Source: Selaginella tamariscina
Lineage: Eukaryota > Streptophyta > Lycopodiopsida > Selaginellales > Selaginellaceae
Direction: 5' to 3'
NCBI GenBank assembly: GCA_003024785.1
Contig: PUQB01000107.1
Span: forward strand, 415,679-479,678
DNA: 64,000 nucleotides
The notes beneath the pieces are model-generated. The model ran no database searches, had not been told where the DNA came from, and saw only the letters and a program-made list of their open reading frames with translations. The translations under genes were made by a program, and so were the position numbers. This document shows positions 10,241-20,698 of the stretch, one piece after another; positions within the stretch are counted from its first letter, which is position 1; the number at the start of each line of letters is the position of its first letter.

Positions 10241-10293
10241 ATATGAAGCCTCCTGAGATGGAGCCTCCTTTTCGCCGAGACCCCCATGTAAAC

Positions 10294-10650
10294 TAGGCAG
10301 AAATGTGCTGGTTATGCAAAAATCTGGTTGGAGATGTTATTCAGAAGAATCAAAGATTTTTTAGAGTACTTGGAAGAACTCGTTTTTTTGTCACTGAAGT
10401 ACATTTACGGCTTGATCGATGGGGTGATTATCTGGCGCGATGCGCGGGGTCAGCTCTGCACTATAAGTAACAGCCAATAGAAAACGACATTAACACAGTG
10501 CTACTGAGTTCATGAGGACAGCCGTCATGGAGAATTAGCTACAGGAGCACTAGATAACAATTAATGACATTATATAATATTTAATATATAAATGCATGTA
10601 CCTTAGAATGTGCATGATACATGAATTGTTTGATTTATATGTTCGGACAG
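10294..10650. other. Spacer between the MULE and the LSM5 exon
   Basis: No gene is seen. The last 50 bases are T-rich and end in GTTCGGACAG, a good splice acceptor for the exon that follows, so this is probably intron sequence of the LSM5 gene or pseudogene. No first exon of LSM5 was found here. It could lie to the left of the MULE or be absent. Confidence 0.4.
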
Positions 10651-10759
10651 AGCTTATTGATAGATGCATTAGATCCAAGATATGGATGATCATGAAAGGC
10701 GACAAAGAGCTTGTGGGCACTCTCCAGGAATTTGATGCCTACGTGAACATGACTGAATA
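10651..10759 (+). pseudogene. LSM5: LSM5 exon (U6 snRNA-associated Sm-like protein)
   Basis: The stretch reads [20 protein letters not shown] and then [17 protein letters not shown], with an AG acceptor just before it and GTAAGT just after. This is the Sm1 part of LSm5, a subunit of the LSm2-8 ring that binds U6 snRNA and of the LSm1-7 decapping ring. The first glutamate codon is split across the upstream junction and the final tyrosine codon across the downstream one. Compared with plant LSm5, five residues (VLEDV) are missing in frame between VNM and TE, in the Sm1 motif, and several conserved residues differ. The next exon (with EGRRITKLDQILLNGNN) is not seen in the following kilobase. It is therefore most likely a gene fragment or pseudogene. 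A real gene with distant exons cannot be excluded. Confidence 0.7.
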
Positions 10760-11885
10760 GTAAGTGTAAATGTGGGTATATTTTACATACACAGATAAAT
10801 ATGCTTATATATGTTTCTCAAAGGGTATATTAAATGTTAAGAATAATAAAGTGTAAAATATTATACATTATATTTTGTATTAAACACTCTGAAATAACAT
10901 TATTAATTTGTATATAGTATATCCTAAATTAAAAACCTTGCTGTGATTGTCCATTGACCGCTCAGTTCCATGGTTCAATTCTTTTTATTGTGTGTGGCGT
11001 CAGCTCCAAGGGCTCGATTCTTCTTATAGTTCTTTGAGCAAGAGGAATAGGAAGAGTTAGAGAATGGCAGCATGGAGCTAAATCGTGCCATCTCTGATTG
11101 TATAGGAGGCTACGACAACTCCAAGGGAGCAGTGCAGGCAATCCGCTAGATTCAACAAAGCATTTCAATGGTTATTCAATGCCTATAATACAAATGTACA
11201 TATATATACACACATGCATATATATAAAAGCTTTTGTCCCCGCTGAAGAGTTTAGTATATGATTTGTTGTCAATATATATATATATATTTAATTATTCAC
11301 ACATAGTCTTCTAATTAAACATTACGATTTACATATATGACTATGGTTTAATTTTATATTTAAGTTCTCCATGTGTTAAACTATGCATATATATGTGTTT
11401 ATATATGTTGTTTTATTGTAGTAATCCAAGCAGCAATACTCAATTGGATTTGGCCCAAGAAGTCTTATAAATTAGGTATGTGCTAGACATAGTGGTGCTG
11501 AAGCTTTTAGCAAGCGTTCTTCTGAAGGAACCAAGCTCAGACATCAATTACATGGTGCTTAAGTCTTTTGTTGTTGCCCATAACAAAAAGATGACAAGAA
11601 GGTTTTTTGCTGTTGTTCACAACAAAAAAGTTGGGAAGAAGGTTTTTGCAATTGCAGCAAGCATGGGTTTTTGAAGGTGTTTTAGCACATTATCAGCCAA
11701 GCAATTTCAAGTTGCTAGTTGCAGATCAAAAACCCAAGCTTGGGAAGTGGAAGAATTTGATGTAGCTATTGTCATGCTAGGATCTAGTAGTTTAACAACA
11801 AAGAAACAAGTTCATTATAATTAAGCATTTTCAAATTAGTTGAGTTAACATCTTTTCCAAAATGCAAAACAATTTCCTTGTTTAT
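10760..11885. other. AT-rich spacer with a small tandem repeat
   Basis: The sequence is AT-rich with several (TA)n runs (11200-11290, 11385-11410). At 11564-11645 two 40-base units, each with (T)TTTGTTGTTGCCCAcAACAAAAA and AAGAAGGTT, form a tandem repeat. They keep a 64-residue frame open at 11480-11674, but it resembles no known protein. The last five bases (11881-11885, tttat) are the left target duplication of chromovirus A. Confidence 0.5.
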
Positions 11886-12858
11886 TGTTAGATTTTTTTA
11901 CATTGTGCCACAAAGGCGGCTTGCCAAGCGCCAACTCTGGAATCCCCTCTTTGGAAACCCCGCAGAATCTGGTAAAGTAACCATGTTAGGAACCCAAACC
12001 CTTAGGAACTTAAGTCCTTAGCTGACCAAGTCCACGAACGAGGCTCACCTTGTGAATCAGAACACGTGGACTATTCGAGCTACAGTACCATTCCTAGCTT
12101 GGCGTGGTTGAGGCGGCCGGAGCAAGGCCTCAACCACTAGTTATGTAGAACGTGAACTCGAGCAATGCCTTTTAAGTGTGCGAGTAGGTTTTCGTGCCAA
12201 AGAATTTGACTAACTCCTTGGAAGTAATGTACCCCCATCACAAAGGCGTGATCCTGCCAACGATAAGGATAGTCTAATCCAAGGGTGGGCGTACCCCTGT
12301 TGTGTGGAAGTTAGGGCAGCACAACAGAGGGTTGCACCTTGACGACACAAGCTTAGTTGCACCGGTAGGAGGTTAATGAGCTCTCTTTTGAACCCAGGAA
12401 GCCTCACTACATATACTCTACCTTATTTATGTGACGGACCCCCCCCTGTTTACCTAAGTGAGTAAGTGGGCTGGCACGGAAATGCCAGCCCTTAGAGAAA
12501 ATGGTTGTCCTATAACCTAATCCTAAACCTAACCCCTAGGGGGGGTTTAGGTGGGGTTAGGGCAACCCTAGGGTTAGGTCAACCCTAGGGGTGTCCCTAA
12601 CCCTTATTTTGACAAGCTATAATTTACAAAAACCCTAACCTGGAACGTCAAAACGGGGGAGGGTTCTCTAAATGGAAGTGCTAGCTTCGCCTAGAGTTTC
12701 TTGCAAATACCTAACGACACCCGGCCGGACCATCACTAGATACCCAAGTGCACTATGCGGGCCTGTTTCTTCTACATCTAGGGTTCGTCACATAATCCAG
12801 TAGGTAACAACAGTCAAACCCCAAAGTAAAGGGTCGAGTCATAGTAAAAACTATGACA
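11886..12858 (-). repeat. Chromovirus A 3' LTR
   Basis: This LTR is 973 bp and matches 18214-19150 along its length. It contains a run of C around 12429-12436 and a (CCTAA)n-like tract near 12505-12600. It ends with the imperfect palindrome GTCATAGTAAAAACTATGAC before the final A. The polypurine tract lies just inside it (to the right). Confidence 0.93.
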
Positions 12859-12879
12859 CACTCCCCGCCTTTGAAAATG
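12859..12879 (-). promoter_or_regulatory. Polypurine tract of chromovirus A
   Basis: On the minus strand the bases next to the 3' LTR read AAAGGCGGGGAGTG, a purine-rich plus-strand primer site. The same sequence borders the related LTR at 60463. Confidence 0.7.
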
Positions 12880-13236
12880 TCAACGTCCTCGTTGACGTCT
12901 AACTCCAAGACTAGACTAGGTTAGGAAAAATTAACTGAAAACTAACGCTAATCACTCTATGCGGAGTCAGCAAAAAGTTCACAAGTTTTATTACCCCCCT
13001 TGCATTACGCGAAGCCAAATACTTCAGAACCGTCGTTCACTGAGTGAGAACTCAGCTGCCGGAGGTACCACCTGCGACAAGAAGTCATTTGGAGACCTTT
13101 TGCACGTCTGCAAAGTCTGTCACCCGACACAGACAACAAGTTAGTTAATTTCTTTTAGTTAACTAGAATTTATATCGGAGGCCTCTAGTTAATGTTGTCT
13201 GTCGGCCCCTAGGTTAAGAAGAAATAACTTTATTCC

Positions 13237-13938
13237 TTAATTAGTTTGAGACCTTGCCTCAAACTCATTCACCAACTCCATCGCGTTTTGTAGATTCTCC
13301 AATGGTTCCCATGTCGATTCGCACGCCGGATAGCCTTTCCATTTGACAAGATACTCAAACTTACGTTTTCGCGGTCCATAAACCTTCCTTTTGCCCAATA
13401 TGGATTCGACTTCGTACTCCGTACCTTCATGAACCAGCTCAGGGGGCGGACGTAAGTTTTCATATCTTTGCGGATGTTTCTCATCTTTGTGGAATGGCTC
13501 GAGCAAATTGACATGAAACACATTGTGTATTGTTCCCAACTCTGGAGGAAGATCCAACTCATAAGCCACTTTCCCTACTTGCTTCACCACCTTGTATGGA
13601 CCTATGTAGTGCGATAGAAACTTCCTCGAAAGAGTCATTGGAACCTTCAGGTTTTTGGTACTCAACAATACCATATCCCCAACCTGATACTCTACATCCC
13701 GCCGATGCTTATCGTACTGCTGACGATACCTTTCCTGTGCTGCAGCCATCGCTTGACGAGCAGCTTCCCATGTTCGATACAATTGTCCCGTGAACTCTGC
13801 TACAGATGGAACTCGATTGCTATCGTCTTTCGGTAACACCATACTCTGAGGAATACCACCCTTATTCCCAGTTAACACTTCCATCGGGCTACATCCGATT
13901 GCAGTGTGTGTCGAGTTATTGTAACATATCTCAGCCAT
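13237..13938 (-). pseudogene. Chromovirus A integrase C-terminus and chromodomain
   Basis: The reading begins in the integrase core end (AEICYNNSTHTAIGCSPMEV). It passes the GPY/F module (SHYIGPYKVVKQVGKVAYEL), which helps integrase multimerise, and ends with a chromodomain: EYEVESILGKRKVYGPRKRK then EYLVKWKGYPACESTWEPL. Chromodomains of chromoviruses bind methylated histone H3 and steer integration to heterochromatin. This is the 3' end of the pol gene, about 380 bp before the LTR. Confidence 0.88.
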
Positions 13939-13939
13939 A

Positions 13940-16095
13940 TCTAAGTGTTCAGCCCAATCAAGTTGATCACCTTGAACATAGCATCTGAGATAGTCCTCGA
14001 CTTGTCGGTTTACCCTCTCCGTTGACCATCCGTTTGTGGATGATAAGCTGTACTAAACTCAGCATCGTCCAAATTGCTTAACAACGTTCCCCAAAACTTG
14101 CCAGTAAATCGAGGATCCCGATCTGAGATCATCGTTTCCGGTAGCCCGCACTCTTACGACTTCGTGGAAGAACAACTTTGCTGCTTGTTTCATTCACTGT
14201 CTCTACAGTTGGAATGAAATGAGCAACCTTTGAAAATCGACCCACCATGAGCAGAAACCACAAGATTTTGGCAATCCCATGATAAAGTCCAAAGTAACAC
14301 TTTGAAATGGCCGCTCTGGAATCGGTATACATGTAACTTCCCAGCTCGTTTTTGCGATGATTTTCTTGTTGACATGTGGGGCATGTCTTGACATACTTGG
14401 CAACATCGTCTATCATACCCGGCCAATAGAATCCCTGTTTCAACAAAGCCAACGTCTTGCCTTCCACCATGTCCTGCCAAAGGAACGTCGTGATGCTCTC
14501 TTAATAGCCTCTCCCTCCATGTCCCTTCTGGAACATAGAGTCTCTTTTCTTTATAATAAAGAACTCCATCTCGTACTGCAAAATGGCCTGTTTGAGTGCA
14601 TCCATTCGACTTTCTATTCCTGCTGGAATATTACCATCTCTTCGTAATTGATGAACTTGTTTCCTCTTTGCCACCAGGCTCAAAGCTCCTTAGCAAACTT
14701 GTCCTGAGGATACGCCGTCACAAATTCATCCACCAAAGTTGACACGGGTGCTGACATAATACGAAGATGACCCTTTCTACTGAGTGCATCAGCTACCACA
14801 TTGTCCTTTCCCGCCTTATGTCTGATTTCAGGCTGAAATCGTGCCAACTTCTGCTGCCATCTAGCATACTTTGGTGATAGCTTCGGCTGCGTTTCAAAAT
14901 ACCTTAGAGTTACACTATCTGTCCAAACCACAGTGCCATGACTTGGAAGATAATGACGCCAATACTCCAAGGAAGCAACAATAGCATACATCTCCTTTTC
15001 GTGAGTAGGCCATCGAGTTTGCGCGGCATCTAACTTCTTCGAGAAAAAGGACACTGGATGTCCTTTCTGTTGCAATACACCACCAATTGCAAAGTCGGAA
15101 GCGTCACATTCTACTTCAAAGGGATCTTCAAAGATGGGCAACTGCAAAACTGGCTCAGAAGAGATAGCCTCTTTGAGTTTGACGAATGCACGTTGGCACT
15201 CTGGAGTCCAATGCCATGGAATGTTCTTCGTAAGATCTGTCAATGGGGCCGCTATTTCGAGTAACCCTTTATGAATCTTCGGTAATACCCTGTCAGACCA
15301 AGAAATGATCTAACTTCATGCACATCTTTTAAAGTCATCCACTCAGTAATAGCTTGAATTTTCTTTGGGTCCATGGCAACCTCCCCACCTGAGATCAAGT
15401 GTCCCAAGAAATCTATCTTGGTTTGACCAAATGCGCACTTGCTTTCTTTAGCATACAACTGGTTCTCTCTCAACCTCTGAAACACTTTTTCTAAGTGTTC
15501 CACATGTTCCTCAATTGTCGAACTGAAAATCAGAATGTCATCAATATACACCACCACGAACTCGTCTAGATAGTCTCTAAACACATCCATCATTGTGCAA
15601 AAAGTTGCTGGAGCATTGCACAACCCGAATGGCAAGACTAGAAACTCAAATGATCCATAACGCGTTCGAAAAGCGGTCTTCTCAATGTCATTCTCTGCTA
15701 CCCGAATCTGATGGTACCAGACCTCAAGTCTATTCTTGAAAAATACTTTGCTTTTGATAGCCTATCAAATAAGTCGTCCACTCGTGGAAGAGGATACTTA
15801 TTTTTATAGTTATCGCGTTCACGCATAGTCCACACACATTCGCATCGTACCATCCTTTTTCATTACAAACAAGATAGGTGCACCATATGGATCGACTAGG
15901 TCGAATGTGTCCTCGACCAACCAATTCTGTCAGCTGTCTCTTCAATTCACTAACTCTTGAGGATTCAACCGATATGGGGCTCTTGCCGGTGGAGACGAAC
16001 CTGGCAAAATCTCTATCTGTGGTCCACAACTCGACGTGGAGGTAACTCGGCGGCAAATCTTCGGCAACATCCTTAAACATGTTCAAGACTTCCAA
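13940..16095 (-). pseudogene. Chromovirus A pol region (RT, RNase H, integrase)
   Basis: The region contains the reverse-transcriptase palm ([16 protein letters not shown] and [11 protein letters not shown] near 15.55-15.63 kb) and [15 protein letters not shown]. RNase H follows (FEVECDASDFAIGGVLQQKG, then GKDNVVADALSRK near 14.79 kb). The integrase zinc-binding part reads LLKQGFYWPGMIDDVAKYVK then TCPTCQQE near 14.35 kb. Together these domains copy the element's RNA to DNA and insert it. The domain order PR-RT-RH-INT places it in Ty3/gypsy. It is a fossil with several breaks. Confidence 0.85.
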
Positions 16096-16126
16096 AATAG
16101 GTTCGGAACAGATTCTTGACCATCTC

Positions 16127-17981
16127 CTATTTTGACTTCACCAGTATCCAAAACCATTGCAAGAAACACACGTTCCCGATGTCTAACTGCTTACGCAACT
16201 GAGTTAAGGTAAGGAACATAGGATTCCAATCCTTATCAGTTAGCGTTTCCATTTGAGCGTGTTTTTCTAATGTCTTCTTTATCTGCTGCAAGCGTGATTC
16301 GATTATCTCCGAACCCCTCATTTCGATTACATGTTTATGGAACCATTCCATACCCAAACAAAGTCAAACCCCGTCATATTCAAGACAACTAAGTCTAGCT
16401 TAGCCTTCCAATCTTTGATTTGGACAGGAACTGCCCTTGCTATATTATTAGTATTTTGAGAACCTTTGCCAAAATTGATCTTTATTTCACACATCTTTAT
16501 TACATCCAAATTCAATCGACGAGCTAGACTAGTCGATATGAAGTTGTATGTTGCTCCAGTATCGATCATCATTCGGACTCGGTCCCCTCGTATCCTTCCT
16601 GTCAAATATAGCAAAGGGTCAGTTTTGTCTTGAATAGCGAATAAGGCAGGTTGTGTCTGGCACAACATTACCTCTTCTGACTCATCTTCCGGATCTTCAA
16701 GCGTTTCTGGTTCAGCAACTTCCTCTTCTACCATCGCCTTGAAATGTCCTGATTGTTGTGAGGGTGCCGACACTCTTTAGCAAAATGACCAGGCTTGTTA
16801 CAATTATAACATTTCACGACCCCGCCTGCGGAACGCGGGGGAGCAGACTTTGGAGCCGATCCTTTGGCTGCTGAGGAGGTGGTAACGCCAATGGTTTCCG
16901 AAATCCGGTGGGTCTTGATGTGTCCGAAAACTTGGAACCGACAAAGGGACTTGCACTTCGAATTGATGGTGATTGATTGGTCGCCTATCAAACCTTCTGA
17001 ACCCAGACTTTGGAGGAAACCTCCTTGATTTAGGTTTTGCTTCCTCCCCTTTGTACAAGTCTTCTAACGACATGCCATAAGCAACCTTTTGAGCTGCCTC
17101 TTGACATTCCCGATAGCTTGTGGGCTTGTACCTTAAGATTCCTTCGCGTTTTCTCATTCAAGCTAGCCATGAAGCAACTTCGAGCTTCATCATCGCTCAT
17201 ATTTGGCACCAATCACCGTACACTTTCGAATTGATAAACGTGGTCCATTAGACTTCCCCAAACTCCTTGTTGAAAAGTGCTAGGTTAGCATGCAATCGCA
17301 AACCAAGATCATCCGGCATATACTGCTTTTTGATCTCCTTTTTCATGTGTTTTTAATTGTTTCGGTATCCACGTTCACCTTCAACAATCCCACACCAAGT
17401 CTTAACTTCTCTTTAAGAAACTGCTTGGCACATGCAACCTTTTTTGTTTTTCTCAAAGAACAGCCCAAAATAGCTTTCCATATCAATAACTAGTCATCCA
17501 AAACCTTGTAATCCTTTGAACCCATGAAATCCGAAGGCTTTACCGGTTTGAATTTACTAGGACCTCCACCACCTACTTCCGTTGAAGAATTTGATTCAAA
17601 GGAACCTAACTCTGAGTCATGCTTCTTCTTCTTTTTCCGTATGTCTGGTTGCAAACATCTGGCACTTCAGTATTCGTCAGAATCTGAATGGCAACATTAT
17701 CGATTCGGTCATTCAACCCCAAAACATCCCCTCGAAGTTTGTTTAGGGCATCCATCATTATTTCTTGCCAACCATGGTCGTTGTCTAACTCTAGGGAGTC
17801 GACCTAAATCAGCCTCATCCATCTCCTCATTTTGAGCATCTGCGACAGCCCTCTCTGCCTCAGGCTCTGGTTGCTTTCTTTTGCTCATTGTATTGAACCT
17901 TAGTTTCAACACTCTGAGAATATACTTGCAATATTCCCAATGTGAAGTTGGAAACACCCTGCACAGGTTGTACACCCACAC
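16127..17981 (-). pseudogene. Chromovirus A gag and protease region
   Basis: The zinc knuckle KCYNCNKPGHFAKECRH (CX2CX4HX4C) near 16.80-16.75 kb marks the nucleocapsid end of gag. The aspartic protease motif MMIDTGATYNFIST lies near 16.57 kb, with the surrounding fold recognisable as a retropepsin (GRIRGDRVRMMIDTG). Upstream gag sequence runs to about 17.98 kb. The gag would form the virus-like particle core and the protease cut the polyprotein. Fossil, with several breaks. Confidence 0.75.
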
Positions 17982-18199
17982 ATATCAGCTTGAATTAGCA
18001 TAAGACTTTCAGACATACCTAGAATTCACGCCGACTCACTGAGCAAGTGTTCTCCAAAGTTTGATAACTCACAGGATTAAACTCTCTACATAGAATACAA
18101 CATGTCAACCAAAAAGCAATAGAGGTATATCAAGAATTTAGAGTCTAAACATTGAAACACCCTATGACTTAAGGCAGTCCTACTGACCGCAGAGAACTT

Positions 18200-18211
18200 G
18201 CTCCGATACCA
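18200..18211 (-). promoter_or_regulatory. Primer-binding site for initiator-Met tRNA (element A)
   Basis: The minus strand reads TGGTATCGGAGC two bases inside the 5' LTR. The plant initiator-methionine tRNA site is TGGTATCAGAGC, so there is one mismatch. This fixes the element's orientation. Confidence 0.85.
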
Positions 18212-18213
18212 AT

Positions 18214-19150
18214 TGTCAGAGTTTTTACCTGGTGCCACAAAGGCGGCTTGCCAGGTGCCAACCCTGGAATCCCCTCTCTGGAAACCCCACGGAATCTGGT
18301 AAAGTAACCCGTATTAGGAACCCAACCCTTAGGAACTTAAACCCTAACTGACCAAGTCCACGAACGAGACTCACCTTGTGAATCAGGACACGGACTAGCC
18401 GAGTTAAGGTGTCGTTCCTAGCTTGGCGTGGTTGAGGCGGCCGGAGCAAGGCCTCAACCACTAGTTCTGCGGAACGTGAACTCGGGCAATGCCTTTGAGC
18501 TTGCGAGCAGGTTTTCGGACCAAGGAATCTGACTAACTCCTTGGAAGAATGTACCCCCTCTCAAAGGCAAGATCCTGCCAACGATAAGGATAGTCTAACC
18601 CTAGGGTGGGTTGTACCCCTGTCGTGTGGAAGTTTGGGCGGCACAACAGAGGGTTGCACCTTGACGACACAAGCTTAGCTTGCACCGGTAGGAGGTTAAC
18701 GAGCTCTCTTTTGAACCCAGGAAGCCTCACTACATATACTCTACCTTATTTATGTGACGGACCCCCCCCCCCTTTTACCTAAGTGAGTAAGTGGGCTGGC
18801 ACGGAAATGCCAGCCCTTAGAGAAAATGGTTGTTCCTAAACCTAACCCCTAGGGGGGGGGGTTAGGGCGTGGGGTTAGGTCAACCCTAGGGGTGTCCCTA
18901 ACCCTTATTTTGACAAGCTATAATTTGCAAAAACCCTAACCTGGAACGTCAAAACGGGGGAGGGTTCTCTAAATGGAAGTGCTAGCTTCGCCTAGAGTTT
19001 CTTGCAAATACCTAATGACGGACCATCACTAGATACCCAAGTGCACTATGCGGGCCTGTTCTTCTACATCTAGGGTTCGTCACATAATCCAGTAGGTAAC
19101 AACAGTCAAACCCCAAAGTAAAGGGTCGAGTCATAGTAAAAACTATGACA
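18214..19150 (-). repeat. Chromovirus A 5' LTR
   Basis: This LTR is 937 bp and pairs with 11886-12858. It starts TGTCAGAGTTTTTACC, ends AACTATGACA, and is followed by the target duplication TTTAT at 19151. Confidence 0.93.
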
Positions 19151-20007
19151 TTTATTATCCTTCTTCTCAACCTGGTTTTCTTGTTGCTTCATCCATGTCC
19201 TTCCTACTAGAGCAACCACGCTTAGCTCTATTGTGCTTCTATGAGTTATGTGGTTAACTAAGTTTTTCTCAAGGCTATTGAGAGGAAAACATGCACAAGT
19301 TCTTCTCACAATGTTCACAAGTTATACAAATGGTGGTTTTATCAACAAAGTCTTGGACGCTAGGCACAAACAAAGAGAACTTGACTCCACTTTTCTTCGT
19401 AAATTTGTCAAAACTTTGTTCAAATGATCTTTAACCATTTACTTGACTTCTCCATATCTCGCTGACAATCCTGATGTTCACTGATCACATCCTTGAAAGA
19501 TGAAGTTGCTGCATCCTCTTTATCAACAACCATTTCCTTGTGCTCTTTCAATTTCTTTGCATTGTTCTCATGCTTAATGCATACACAATGGTTAAAGATG
19601 AAGTTACAGCAAGTGTCTTTGATGCCTTTTCCATAAGTAAGTTCACACTCATGACAATAGATTTTTGAAGACTGTGTGTCCATCCTTATCATAGAGATTA
19701 ACTCGAATCTGTCATCCTTCCTCTATGTCTCAATTTTTTTTCATTTCCATGAAATGATTTTCTCCATTCATGATTCATTCTTTCTTGGTTACTAAAGTTG
19801 AGTGCAAACTCAACTCGAGGAGTTCACTTTTTCTCTACTAAATTACCATGTGCATGCACCTGGTGGTATGTTTTTAATGAATTTTTGTAAAAATGTAAAT
19901 GGGGTATACATATTAATTTGTGAAATTTTTTATTTTTTTACTATCAGGGCTACATGATTTTCAAGGCTGATTTGTGAATGAATAGCGTAGGTAGTTGCGG
20001 CTGCCTG
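19151..20007 (-). other. Spacer with a cysteine-rich minus-strand reading frame
   Basis: The minus-strand frame 19692-19420 (90 residues) has a C/H-rich start, CHECELTYGKGIKDTCCNF then HCVCIKH, and a charged lysine/glutamate tail. Downstream, in other frames, a further CxxCxxC-like stretch appears. The spacing resembles a zinc-finger of a transposase or a host regulator, but I recognise no family. Chromovirus A landed at its 3' side. The bases 20008-20012 (gaaca) are the left target duplication of element B. Confidence 0.3.
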
Positions 20008-20012
20008 GAACA

Positions 20013-20698
20013 TGGTTGACGATGGTCTGACACCGTCAAACTACCAGCCGACGCGGACGAGCGATGGGATGAAGCGCCAGATAAGGAAGGTACTGCGGGT
20101 ACAGACTGATGGCGACAGATGTCAGGCGGCGGTGTAACCAGGCATAGATCCGATCATTCGGATCAACTACCCAAGGTACGTAGGACAGCACCGTGAGGGA
20201 GGCACATAAATGAGACAAATAGGACTCTATCACAGGGCGGCATACCAGTAAGAAAGTGCCACCTGTACCTAGGGTCTAGCACTAGGTGACCCACTATACA
20301 AGTAGGAAGGTTGGTAGTGGGTCGGGGTCTTTTTTGGGATTAGGAAGTCTACGTCTTGTATCTTGGTCCCCTTGTTGGAGGTAGTTTGTACTCAGGCAAG
20401 CACATATTATATAATAAATACATGCTCCTATTCACCATCTTATCAGTGATTCCCCGCTTGCTCCGCTCCATGCACTTTACTAACCACCACAGCGGTACCC
20501 TAGGCGAACTCCCCAACCCCTATACATGGACCCTTGCGGCATCCGGGTAGAGGCCATTCAACACCTTCCAGTACTCCCGAGGTAAGGCCGGCTTGCCGGT
20601 TCGGACCCCCGGGGTTGGATGCTATCCACAGCATCTTGGCGAACCACCGAGGCTTCATAGGAAGCACCACATCTGGCCTGCGGAGTCCTCGACGACCA
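20013..20698 (+). repeat. Element B 5' LTR
   Basis: This LTR is 686 bp, from TGGTTGACGATGG to CGACGACCA. A TATA-like stretch (TTATATAATAAATACATG) near 20407-20424 is a plausible promoter. The primer site just inside (TTTGAGGTGACCACGG) does not match initiator-Met tRNA, and I could not assign a tRNA. Confidence 0.88.

Larger units (their letters stand above)
2394..10285. mobile_element. Mutator-like transposon (MULE) with two divergent genes
   Basis: The element is 7,892 bp. Both flanks carry atgtaaac (2386-2393 and 10286-10293). With the next base outward this becomes a 9-bp match with one mismatch, the size Mutator elements produce. The ends are imperfect inverted repeats of about 60 bp: GGAGGCT, a spacer, AGGAGGC, then an ATTCTAGAATATT array on the left (2410-2468) and the reverse complement on the right (10170-10268). 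Inside are a plus-strand SWIM-type transposase (6880-10113) and a minus-strand ParB/methyltransferase gene (5763-2569), separated by a tandem-repeat array and a telo-box spacer. The motif AGTCGGCA occurs near both ends (2489-2496, 10144-10151) and many times in the array. Both genes have decayed, so this copy is probably not autonomous. Confidence 0.78.
11886..19150 (-). mobile_element. Chromovirus A (Ty3/gypsy), full length, minus strand
   Basis: The element is 7,265 bp between two LTRs that begin TGTCAGAG or TGTTAGAT and end ACTATGACA, flanked by TTTAT on both sides (11881-11885, 19151-19155). In minus-strand order the parts are 5' LTR (18214-19150), tRNA-iMet primer site (18211-18200), gag (about 17.98-16.80 kb, zinc knuckle CYNCNKPGHFAKEC), protease (MMIDTGATYNF near 16.56 kb), reverse transcriptase (about 16.1-15.25 kb, [11 protein letters not shown]), RNase H (15243-14680), integrase (about 14.65-13.6 kb), chromodomain (13440-13240), PPT and 3' LTR. 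The family is a plant-type chromovirus of Ty3/gypsy. The LTRs differ by small indels and many substitutions, roughly 92-94% identical by eye, so it is an old insertion. The copy is broken, with many breaks. Confidence 0.92.

Noticed and set aside
12500-12620. Interstitial telomere repeat (CCTAACCC-like)
   Set aside because: The units are irregular (CCTAA, CCCTAGGG) and recur inside every A-type LTR, so they belong to the LTR.
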